This document shows, piece by piece, positions 1-11,304 of a stretch of 64,000 bases of DNA (position 1 is the stretch's first letter; each line of letters begins with the position of its first letter). Origin of the DNA: Vanilla planifolia (lineage: Eukaryota; Streptophyta; Magnoliopsida; Asparagales; Orchidaceae); assembly GCA_023846275.1 (NCBI GenBank), contig CM043875.1, forward strand, positions 8,423,458 to 8,487,457, given 5' to 3'. The notes under the pieces are model-generated. The model saw only the letters and a program-made list of their open reading frames with translations. It made no database searches and had not been told where the DNA came from. Position numbers and translations under genes: made by a program.

Positions 1-1316
1 TAAATATGGCTAGTAATGTAAGCATGAATTTTAATTGTATAAGTATAATATTAGTCATTGTATTGTATAATCATAAGATAGTTAAAACTAAAGGAAACTT
101 TAAACTTAATTGACTTTAACACATGTTTCGAGTCTAAGGTGTTCTACAATGAATAGCATACTTTTTAGAACAAGCTGTTATACCCGGTAAAATATTATAT
201 GTTTAATCTTCAATAATTCAATTGTGGCTTGGATGATTTCAGATCAACAGTAGGATGAGCCAGGAGCTCAATTAGAGGCTATTGGAATTTCTGAAATTTT
301 CTGGGGATTTTTCGGAGCACCGAGATTTATTTTTTAAAAAAAAACCGGAATTTGGTTTTTACCGCGCGTGAACCGGACCGGAGCGGTTCAGCGAAGGCGG
401 GCGGTTCGCCGAGGTGCGTTTGCACGTGCGTATGGATAAGCCACGGATAAGCGGATCGGACGGACGAGATCAGCGGTGGAGATTAACCGGTTGATCGAGT
501 GTTAAGCGGCGTTTTTAGAAGGTCAACCGGCGCTTAATGGGTCTTAACGGGTTATTACCGGTTTAAGCTGGGTATTTAACCTGAATTGTTCGGCTGTTAG
601 GGTTTCGAACGGCGGCTAGAGGCGAGGTGTTCGCGGCGAACGGCGGTAAATTCCGGCAGCCTTTCAAGGGGCTTTTGGTAACCGGAGGTTCGCGGGACAG
701 AGACGAGCATTTTGGTACCGGTTTCGTTCGGCGAGGAGCTGCGGTTGATCGCGTGCGAGCTTCACTGTCGCCGGCGACAAGTAAAGGTAGGAAATTCAGA
801 ATTAAATTAGTTATTTAGTAGAAATTAAAAGCATGAAATATTTTGCTTAATGAACACAAGCATGTGGATGAAAAATTGGACTTAGTTGAATGCAAAATTG
901 CGTCTTTTACAATTTTGGATTTTCTGGAAAATTGCCCATTTCGCAGGGATGAAAAATTTAGTTAATGATTGAAACATTAGGATAGTACGAACATCGGATT
1001 TTGTTTCTCCTTGTTCGCGTTCGCCGGAAATCGACGGAAGGATTGGAATTGGTCGGCGATTGCGTCGATTAGGGTTTGCAGGCGTCGGACCGAGGAAGGA
1101 GAGGATTTAGATTAATTACAAATTTAATTAAGTAATTAATGGTATTTACACCATTTTATTAGTAATTATAATTAATCCGATTAACGGATTATTAAGAAAT
1201 TGGTTCGGCGGTGTCGCGGTTCAGCGCGAGGGTTCCGAACCGGCAGCGAAAACCGGTTCAGCGGGATTCGGCGCGGACGAACGGCGCGGAGGAAATTTAA
1301 TTCGGAAATTAATCCA

Positions 1317-1400
1317 AATTTTCGGAAAAAGGATATATGTGGAAATTTAAATTTTATTAATTTTCGGAAAAAGGATATATGTGGAAATTTAAATTTTATT
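1317..1400. repeat. Tandem duplication of about 41 bp
   Basis: A unit starting TTTTCGGAAAAAGGATATAT occurs at about 1319 and again at about 1360, followed each time by the same run of GTGGAAATTTAAATTTTATT. The copies are essentially identical, so the duplication is recent compared with the rest of the LTR-like segment. Confidence 0.8.
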
Positions 1401-1675
1401 TGGAAATTTATTCTGAATTTCAGAAAATGGATAAAGGGCGGAAATTGATTTTTTTTTAATTTAAAAATTTCCTGAAGTGAGAAAAAGGTGATTTTTAGAA
1501 ATCACGTAGCCAAGTTGAAATTGACTGTTGGAAATTACCCATAAATTCAGTGCAGCTGGATTAGTTGGAAGAAAGTGTGACACTTGGGTGCTACCAGAAT
1601 AGTCAGAATTTTGGTACAGTTTGTGTTGCTTGGATGGCAATGACATGGATTGAGTCAGTTTACTCAGTGTTGGCA

Positions 1676-1732
1676 TATTTCATGGATTGACATATTTTAT
1701 GGATTGACATATTTCATGGATTGGCATATTGG
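1676..1732. repeat. Triplicated motif of about 20 bp
   Basis: The motif CATATTTCATGGATTGA is repeated three times in a row with small changes (TTTTATGG, TTTCATGG), ending in CATATTGG. It lies within the LTR-like segment. Confidence 0.75.
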
Positions 1733-1965
1733 ACCGGAATACTATAGGCCCTATATGATGTTTTAGGGTAGTTGTGGTAGGTAACTGTGCGGTACAGACT
1801 TAGCTTCCACAGTATATATGTGGACTGGTATGCGCCTTGTTGTATCTGGACACATGTTGCCGAATCTTGGAGTTAGAGCTTGGCAATGACTGTAGGGGCG
1901 TGGCTTCTATGGAAATTGTTGGGAGAGGACTTCATGGGACGGTGGCTGAGTCGATCTCTTCTGGT

Positions 1966-2260
1966 CCATGAGTGTAGGCCTGCGCGCCTGAGAGTGGCAG
2001 TGGCAGGGGTGACTCGCCGTGGCTAGCCAAGTGTGTAGGCCTGCATGCCTGAGGGTGGCAGGGGTGTCTCACGTTGGCTAGAGATCTATGTGACTGGTTT
2101 TGTCTATAGTCTCCAGAAGATTGATTGACGAGAGACGCTGCGGTGTCGGGTGCTAGGCGTTGTGATGCGTGCGCAGAGATGGGCGTGTCCCACTGGCATG
2201 CTTTGCCTAGGCGCCATGCGTGCGCAGAGATGGGCGTGTCCCGCTGGCATGCTGCTTGGG
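1966..2260. repeat. GC-rich tandem repeats (two families)
   Basis: Two degenerate copies begin GTGTAGGCCTGC at about 1972 and 2031 and share the following GGTGGCAGGGGTG stretch. Further on, TGCGTGCGCAGAGATGGGCG is repeated at about 2166 and 2218, followed in both copies by TGTCCC(A/G)CTGGCATGCT. Sub-repeats like these are common in long plant LTRs. Confidence 0.75.
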
Positions 2261-3112
2261 AGCACAGAGGGGAGCTACTCTGGTGTGACTGGGGGTGACT
2301 GTGGTTGGTCAGAGTCTGGGACTGAGAGTGCCTTTCCACCATACATTGTTATGATGTATTCCTATACTCTTGCTATTATCCTTCTCTTGCATTTGAGTTT
2401 TTACTAGCTGTCTTTCCTACTGGGCGTAGCTCACTCCTTTATTATCTATATTTTTCCAGCGACTCGATAGTCTTGACGCCACCCAGATTAGGTGGGATCA
2501 TGGTCAGCAGGCTAGTGGAGGATATCTGATTTGTGATTTTCTGAGACATTTTGGTTAGTGTGATTGATGCTATTGGATGTATTCAGGGAGACTGTTATTC
2601 TTATGTCATGTAATATGTGAGGGTGATTCTGACTTATGTATCTAGTTGTATGATATTGTATTTGTTGGACTTGGATCTTATTCTTGTGATGTAGTTTCCA
2701 TTCGCTGTTTTACTTTATTGTCTTGGTGGTATAGTGTGTGGAGTGCCATATTTTATCTGTGGATGTTATGTATCTTATTTTTGATGGTGAGGTCATTACA
2801 TGACTATGGAACTTAACCGTGGGGATTCAGACTTCTATTAGATCGGTTCTCCTACCGGTATGGGTTAGGAGTATGGGGTCTAGTAGGAGTAACATTGTGC
2901 GAGTCCATCTGTTAATTCAGGAGTCATGAACCTGATTTGACGGTGTACCCGGGAGATGGGATCCACATTGTTAAGGAAAGTAGGTGTGTAATGATGTGTT
3001 ATATCCTATGTTTTTCGTAGGCTACTCAGGTTGGTATGGGACGATCTGAGCTGTCTATATGTAAAAAAAAAATGTATGCCAAAAATCAGCCTAGGAAAAA
3101 TGGGGTGTAACA

Positions 3113-6100
3113 CAAGCCATGACTAATTGAGCATAAGCATGAATGATTTAACAAGAATGCATAAAATGAAATGTAAACTTAATGTGCAATAAAAGAAGAT
3201 TGTAGGTTATAATATTCTAACTATAAAAAAGAAGTAAAGATTACCCATGATGATTGTTACATCATCAATAATAAAGTCATCCATGACATATTCAATTGTT
3301 TGAAGTTCTTAACCTTGAAGTTCTCATGTGAGTAAAGATCAAATTATAATTCATCCTACTTGTTAAATACTTGATTTTATCTCTTCTTGAATTATTAACT
3401 CGATCAAAATATTAGTAACACAATATATGGTTTTGGTATTATCAAACTATCTCAAGGGCCATGGGATTAGTAATTTAAGCTTAAGGAGAAGAGTTCAACT
3501 AGCATGATGTATGAAGAAGAGATTAACAACCTATAGCATCATTTAACTCAGTGAAAATAAGGACAAATGTAGAGTTAGAAGTTATGTGGCCTATCTCAGT
3601 GACATCGAGTTCCAGACAGAAGGGAAAATGGTGATAAGACTCAAGAAAATAGGCTATTATGATTAGGCTATGGGTTCAAGAAGTAGGAGGGTTGTTTTAG
3701 TTGTTAATGTAGGAAAAGAGAGAGAAAGAAAGAGAGAGTTTGGCTAAAAAGAAATATTAGCCTATACTTTCTTGAGGAAACTTTTCTGTGTTCACATCTA
3801 ATAGTTCCAACCTAGATAGGTTTTTTAAAATTGGAAAAAATCATCTTTTTTTTATCCTAGTAAGAGATTAAATAGCTTTTAATTTACTACCTAAAATGCA
3901 ATAAAAATTTAAAGTAACCTTCAACTTAGAAAATAAACTAAAGAAAATTTAAAATAATAAAAAAGTAGTTGGTTGACTTTGGTAAAAGGGCATTTGGCTT
4001 CTAAAGCAAAATTAATGATCACAGTTTTCATAAATGACTTGTTACAATATATTAACTTAAAAAGGTTATGTTAAATTTATTTTCTTACTTATTTTGAGCC
4101 CTTTTTTGTGTTTTAGTCTAGAGCTATGATATACTTAGGCCTTATATATCTTGACCTCTTTTGTATATTCTTTGTGCTACATCATGGACATAATGTTGTT
4201 CTTTTGAAATTGTATAAGGAAAATTGTATGTTTATGATGTGTGTATGCCCTACCTAGAGAACTCCAAATAACATAAAATTTGTCAAGCCAAAAATATCAT
4301 TATGTCTTTCACAACTTTCTTGTTGTGAGTTTTGTATAATAAGAGCTATAAGATATGTTCTTACGAATTTTATCCTAGACTTTTAGGTTTTCTTGAACAT
4401 CTATTAATAATCAGTCTTTGGCTTAGTTACCATATGAAGCAAGTTCAAAATGGCATGAAAATTTGTTGACATAGTTCAAACATTTTTTATGCCTCTCTTA
4501 TTCATCATATTTTGTTTAAAAATATTTTTTTATATTTTAATAACCAAAAGTTCTAGTGATCTAATTCTCATAAATTTAGTTGTGACAAGCTATTTATGCT
4601 TCCACACCCTTGTTTTATCTTGTCTAAATTAATTTAAATAAAAGTATACTTATGACATTGTACTTTTATGATTTTAAGAAAATATGCACCATATTTAACA
4701 AGAGAGATCATACATATCACATACTACAAATAACTTGCAAGAAAATTTTAGATTATAAATAAACTCCAAAGCCAAATAATTCTTATATTGGAGATCATAA
4801 ATTAATTTTGGATTGTCATTATCAACCCATTAGTCTAAGAAAGTATGCACAATATTTTAATAAGGGAGATTGCAAAGACCACATCTTATAGCTATCTTGT
4901 AAGGAACCTTTGGGTCATAAACAAATTTGAGCGATAGAGTATATGCATTGGACATGGTATGAACATGAACTTTTTTTAAGGATTCAAGCCCATACAAAAT
5001 GAAATCGTTTGTGTGAGCTTTCTTTTTGAAAGTTAAAGAGGTGTTCAATTAAGAACTTGTGTAGTCTATGGATTATATGATGAAAATATAATGTCATTGA
5101 TTTATAGTTTCTAGACTTGTAAAGTTTTTTTTATAACATTAGTGAGGCATAATGTGTTATTGTAAAAATTTGTTGAACAAAGCAAGTTAAAAATATTGTA
5201 AATGATACAACATATGATTATATGTTTATTAGATTTGGTATTATTAATACATTAGATTACGCTATAAAACATATTTTTAACAAGATATGACTTATGTGTA
5301 TATATTGTGTATATATTGCTTTATATTGGTAATTGCATTATGTCTAATAATGATGCATAAATATGAAGGTCTTTTTAATCTTATAGCATTTGTAAAGCTT
5401 TCGATAACCTAAATAAAAAAATCCTCTCCATAGTCCTAAGTATCACTATATTGCTCTTTTATTTTTCATTATTGATCTACTTTATTAGTTATTTAGCAAA
5501 ATTTTCTTCAAATTTATACTTTTAAAATCTTAAAGAGATCATTAAATATTTCTTGATAAATCACCGATAATAGCAGTGGGTTTTTCACTACAAAATTCTA
5601 CGCTTTTAGGCGTGTATTTTCAATTATTTTTTTACTACCTTTTTGAGTTATTACATATTTATTGATAATGATTTATTATAAAGTCATTTTTATGCAAATA
5701 ATTATTATGTACATATTTTTGTTATTTTTTATTATTTTTACTATTGTTTGTAATTGATATGATGTAATATTATTGTACACTTTAGATTGATAATAATGAA
5801 TGGGTTTTTTTAAGTTTATTTTAAATAAGTAAAAAAATCATAAAAATTTGATAACCTCTTGAATATTTTAAGATTAAAAAATTGTTTTTTTTTTGGAGCA
5901 CTTCCATCGAACATAACAGTGCGAAAAACTAATTAGAGCCAAGATTAAATTTAATCGATTGATTAATTCGTCCCATTGAAAATTTGAATGTTAAAAAAGA
6001 ATATACAAGTAAATATCATACATCCATAGAATAATTAATAAATAAATACCCATTTATTGTTTATTTGCCAGACTTTAAACCTGTGGTCAACTATTCTCCA

Positions 6101-6140
6101 TACCAAGCGAAGGATGGTCGACCAATGGAGAATTCTTAAG
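3113..6140. other. AT-rich intergenic DNA, no gene seen
   Basis: About 3 kb of AT-rich sequence upstream of the CDKE1 gene. I see no open frame with recognisable protein content on either strand and no clear transposon ends. The 63-codon frame at 4857-5048 (-) has no recognisable motif. Confidence 0.5.
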
Positions 6141-6142
6141 GA

Positions 6143-6150
6143 TTTATAAA
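6143..6150 (+). promoter_or_regulatory. Possible TATA box of the CDKE1 gene
   Basis: The sequence GATTTATAAACC sits about 130 bp upstream of the CDKE1 start codon, at the point where base composition turns from AT-rich to the GC-richer 5' leader. Position and sequence suit a plant TATA box. The transcription start cannot be placed from sequence alone. Confidence 0.45.
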
Positions 6151-6250
6151 CCGGAGCCGTTTGGGGTTCAACTTAACCCAATGCGGTTAATTGCCAGAAT
6201 TGCTATACGACTCCACCTTGGAAAGAGAAGAAGCGCGCTAGGCTAGTGCT

Positions 6251-6262
6251 ATGCTTCCCTAG
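6251..6262 (+). promoter_or_regulatory. Minimal upstream ORF in the CDKE1 leader
   Basis: ATGCTTCCCTAG encodes a three-residue peptide (Met-Leu-Pro) and ends 14 bases before the CDKE1 start codon at 6277. It lies downstream of the likely TATA box, so it should be in the mRNA leader. Its context has G at -3 but C at +4, so scanning ribosomes may use it only partly. Confidence 0.5.
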
Positions 6263-6276
6263 TCCCGGTCAAAGAG

Positions 6277-9200
6277 ATGGGCGACGGGAGGGGGATCGCC
6301 GGTGGTACTGGAGGCGCCGCCGGAGGAGTAAGCAACCGCCCGGTATGGATGCAGCAATACGATCTGATGGGGAAGATTGGAGAGGGAACTTATGGACTCG
6401 TTTTCCTGGCAAAGACAAAAAAACAAAAGAGCTGCATCGCCATAAAGAAATTCAAGCAGTCCAAGGATGGTGACGGCGTCTCCCCCACCGCCATTCGCGA
6501 GATAATGGTACGAAAGCCGTTTCTTTTCACTTTATCTTCGATATTCCTTTTCTTATACTGTCAATTCCAGTAACAGCTAGATTTCCTGATCCCCGTGTAT
6601 GTTATCTGCAGCGAATTCCTTTTTGTCGTTATTTCTTCTTTTTCCTGTGTTCTTTTCTTGCTTCTCTTCCTCCTGGTTATTAGTAATTGGGCACGCCCTT
6701 TCATAAGATTGTCGATAATTAAATTTAGTTGGGAGTATTGGCTTGTAATTGACACTTAGGAGTATTTCGTCATTCAGTTAAAATGGGACTTTAAGGATTT
6801 AAAATTTCTAATCTTTGCTTGTTGATCTAAAAAAATGACACTAGTCACCATAGTCGGCGGCAAGCTCTTGGTTTAATTCCAGCTTCTGGCACTACATCTT
6901 TGTGCGTATAACAGCGTCTTTTCGTAAGGTATGTCACTAGTGAACGTTGATCTGGCCGCGATTCTAGCTACGAGGTTAGTAGCGGCGGTACAAAATTAGG
7001 AGCCAAATTCGTGACACGGCCAAATCGGTAAAGTATCAGGCCGTACCATTGATGGAGGACCACAGAGCTTGTTGCACTGGTCCATTATTGTGATTTGACT
7101 AACCAATATATATGCACCTTGACTTTTTTTGCACCAATATCAACGTCTGCTTGCTGGTCCATTCTTACAGATAGCAAATCCTAGTCTTAAAGTCCGCCTG
7201 GTACTCCAGCAATTCAAGTTAACCATGCCTTCGGTTGGCTCGAGCACATCTCATATGATGTTGTCTTTTTTTATTTTTTGTCATGGCTTTGCTATAAAAC
7301 GAGGTCTCCTATGGGGAGCAAATCTTGGGTTTGAATTATTCTTTATTTTTTCGTTCATTTTTGTAGTCTTTGTAGTGTTTGAAGGGTGATTTCATTTTCT
7401 TGTATCTTTTGCATTCATCAGCATTTTTGCTGCTCTTGTTGGCCATTATGCATCGTGTTTTCTTTTCCCCACATGTCTCCCTTGTTTCACTGTTTGTTTT
7501 TTCAACCACGATGCTCACGAGGCTAGCTGCGCAGCGTGTTATATACGCACCTTGACTTTTTTTGCACCAATATCAACGTCTGCTTTCTTGTCCATTCTCA
7601 CAGATAGCAAGTCCTAGTCTTAAGGTCCGCGTGGTACTCCAGCAATTCAAGTTAACCATGCCTTCGGTTGGCTCGAGCACATCTCATATGATGTTGTCTT
7701 TTTTTTCATTTTTGTCATGGGCTTTGCTATAAAACGAGGTCTCCTATGGGGAGTAAATCGTGGGTTTGAATTATTCTTTATCTTTTCGTTCATTTTTGTA
7801 GTCTTTGTAGCGTTGAAGGGTGATTTCATTTTCTTGTATCTTTTGCATGCATCAGCATTTTTGATGCTCTTGTTGGTCATTATGCATCGTGTTTTCTTTT
7901 CCCCACATATATCTTCCTCGTTTAACTGTTTGTTTTTTCAACCACGATGCTTGAAGTAGTGATCATCACGATGCTAGCTGCGCAGCATGTTATTTCCATG
8001 ATAAATTCGTGAATACGACCAGTTTCACGCTAGCCTCAATAATAAGCAGCAGCGAACAGAGACAATTCGAGGGTTTTAGGGGGACAGAAGGCATTCCTTG
8101 TCTTCTCCTGTGATAGACGATCCCAACCATGGAGCAAGGCAAAGTGCAGTTGCCACCAGAAGCCACTTACTGCAGTGAATATTCATCGTCTACAGCAGTT
8201 GCACGAGTGTTAGCATATAGCTCAGTCACCAATGTTTCCTCCAACCCTTCACTCTTTTAGCAGTAATGTTGGTGACTCCCTCATTGTCTAAGTATCGTTC
8301 CTCTTTTCAGGAGGCACAAAGTTTAGCTTCCAATTTTGTTATTGCTCAGCCAATTGTACCTCCTACAAGTTGAGATGCATAAATCCCCCTTTTTGATTTA
8401 AGCTATGGTAGAAATTGTATTGGCGATCAAGGTGACTATTCTCCCTTATATGTTTGTTAGGAGATATTTGACAACTACACCTTCGGATGAGCTTCGCCGT
8501 TGTTTGAGAACTTTGTTCATAATGGAAGTGCTTGTGTTGGAGACTGTGAAGTTGATGATGAGTTCTCCATATACTGATGGAGAAGAAACTTCTGAGATCC
8601 AACTTGATAGAGAAATAACACAGCTCTGATACCACTATTGGCAGCGAAGAAATAGAAACTCGATACTACAATTGACGTTGAAGAAATGGAGTTTTCAATA
8701 CTAAAATTTGTGGAGAACAACGAAGATAGGGGAAAGGGAAGGAAAATCGGCCTATGCCCTCCTCTAACAGTGTATTTAGGCAACCAAGATCTCTAAAATG
8801 AAAAAATGAAATATCCAAAATGACAATCCCCCTTTTTTCATTTCTTAAGAACCATTTAAATGGCTACAATGGGAAACTTTAGACCAAATGAATTGCCAAA
8901 AATATTTCCATCTAAGAAACTAATGCAAACATAAAAAAAAATATGTAAAAAAAATTAAAATACCATATGAGACTTATACATGACTTATTGCAATCTAATA
9001 GAAAAAAAATACTAAATACCTAAAAAAAATTATTATATAAGCATGAGTTAATCTCTTGATATAGTTTGTATGACATCATTTATCCCATTGTGTGCTCATT
9101 GTTATCTTCTATTTATTTACTTATTTTTTTAAACAAATATCATTTTCTTTATAAGAAAATCATGTATTTGAACTTTTTTTGTCATTAAACTTGCTTGTTT

Positions 9201-10285
9201 TAAAAACCCATAATCCAACAAATTTTTTTATTTTAAGCATAGTAGTACATAAAAATCATATTTTTTTCATTTCACAAAAGTAAAAATCGACAAGTCAATT
9301 TGTTTTGCAACGTAATAAAAATAGAACCCATTTATGAGATAAACTATATATTTTTGCTAATGCAATCTTATTTAATACAATTCAATAATCTAAGTCTTAA
9401 TATATGATTTCTAATGTAATAAGTAAAATAATAAGATATATCATCATTCTACTCATAATTTTTTTGGAGTGTTGTATGGCGTATTTGTACCATCTAAATT
9501 ATCTAAATTAAAAATAGATTGATCCTTTAATTATCATAAACTCAACAGACAATATTATATAATTATAATGTAGAGTAATAAACCTTTAAATGTATGTCTC
9601 ATGTTTCTTCTATATTATATCCATGTAATATATAAAATATTATGCATTATAATTATATAAGAAAATATGAACACATGTAATTGGAATGTAATGCAATGAT
9701 TTAGTTGGAATCCTTATTCCTTATTTTTAGATTTATTTTGTTGTTCACCCCTTCACCCATTAGTCCTTTGACATTTTTAATTTTATATTTGTCATTAATT
9801 TCTCAACTTCTTTGTTTTTTATAATTTTCATGTTTTTATTATTTGGTTTGGTCATTTTTAACTCAAATATCTAAATGTATTATCAAGGGTCTCCTTTAAC
9901 CTGAGTAACACCTTTCATAGTTCTCCTTGACCTAAACAAGTAAATCATGGAACACCCCTTACGGACCATTTCTATCTTGGATATATCCTTAGAAAAACTA
10001 ATAAATATAGGATGTGTTCTCTTGGGTTTTATCTAGTCAAAGTAACACCTTTTACAAACTAATTAATATATATGATGCATTCATATAGGCTTTATCCAAC
10101 TTGGTTAATAATCTTAACTATTTTTTTGAATAGATTGTAAAACTTTATTGAATAATTTTTTTTACAATGCCTTTTTTCACTTTAAAGATTTTATAATATT
10201 TTTTTATATTTTTTTTATTTTTATCGTTTGTTTCATCTCAATCAAAATTTGTTTGAAATTATTGTAAATTGTTAAAGTTTTGAGG

Positions 10286-10337
<52 letters not shown>

Positions 10338-11252
10338 GTATATGTATATATTTAATTACTATAATATACTTAATTATCTAACCCTAACTGAACTCACCTC
10401 ATGCCTCTTCGACATCCCGACCTCTCTCTCTTGCTTGTGTTGGCCATCTTTAATAGAAATTCTTAACCTTAATCACTCTCTATCTCACTGTTGGTTGTTG
10501 CTCGACTACTAAAGCATGTAAAGGAGGCAATATCGTTCTTTAGTCTTGGCTGAGGAGACGCACAAGCTTCCCAAAACCCTAATCCCTCTTTCTTGTTGTC
10601 AGTCACCTTACATTACTTTTCTTGTTGCCTCAACATAATGTGGAGGCATTGATTATGGGTGGTGAAAGGAAGAGAGGGCTTGAAAGAGTGAAGCTAAAGA
10701 GAGAGAAAGAGGGAGGAGTAAAAGGAGAGTGAAATCAATAGAGAAAGACCAGGAATGAGAGAAGAGAAAGAGGAGAAAGAAAAAGAGAAAAAGGAGAAAG
10801 ACAAGAAAGAAGAGAGAAAATTAAGGAAAAATTAGGGTTTGAAGGTAGAGAAAGTGGAGGAAAAATTTAGAAGAAACTCCAACAATAGAAATTAATTAGT
10901 TTCACATATTGTAGATTGGATTTGTGCTTATCATGCTATTGATTTCTTGATTGGACATAGGACCCATGGATCCTAAGTGTAACAGGGTTTACTATTGTCT
11001 AATAGGTTGAATTCAAGGAGGTGGAGGAAGTTGGCAACGATTTATCAACAATTAGGTATGGAAATTAAGGAAACGAAAAATGATTTGTACTAAACTTTAA
11101 GGTAGGCATCATTGAATAGTTACTTTGTGCATATTTGTGATGTACTATTGTTGTGTTAATAATAGACAAAGTGCATAATTATTATGTACATATGATAGGT
11201 TAAAGTGTAGTCGAATTGCTTAGTGTTATAAGTTTATTGTATTGATTGATGT

Positions 11253-11304
<52 letters not shown>

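Larger units (their letters stand above)
1..3112 (+). mobile_element. Long LTR (partial or solo) of a Ty3/gypsy-type retrotransposon
   Basis: The segment has a GC-rich middle (about 360-800 and 1200-1300), long non-coding stretches, internal tandem repeats, and a 3' end reading GGGGTGTAACA at about 3102-3112. That terminus and general make-up are typical of several-kb LTRs of Tekay/Del-like chromoviruses. The left end lies outside the window or cannot be recognised, and no gag or pol is seen to its right, so this is either a solo LTR or the LTR of an element lying to the left. Short ORFs inside it (627-818, 1200-1448, 1932-2407) look like chance frames. Strand is inferred from the CA-type terminus. 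Classification is by resemblance only. Confidence 0.5.

Noticed and set aside
6246..6473. 75-codon frame overlapping CDKE1 exon 1
   Set aside because: Begins with GTG upstream of the true start, in another frame, and has no domain; only the short ATG...TAG inside the leader is worth noting.
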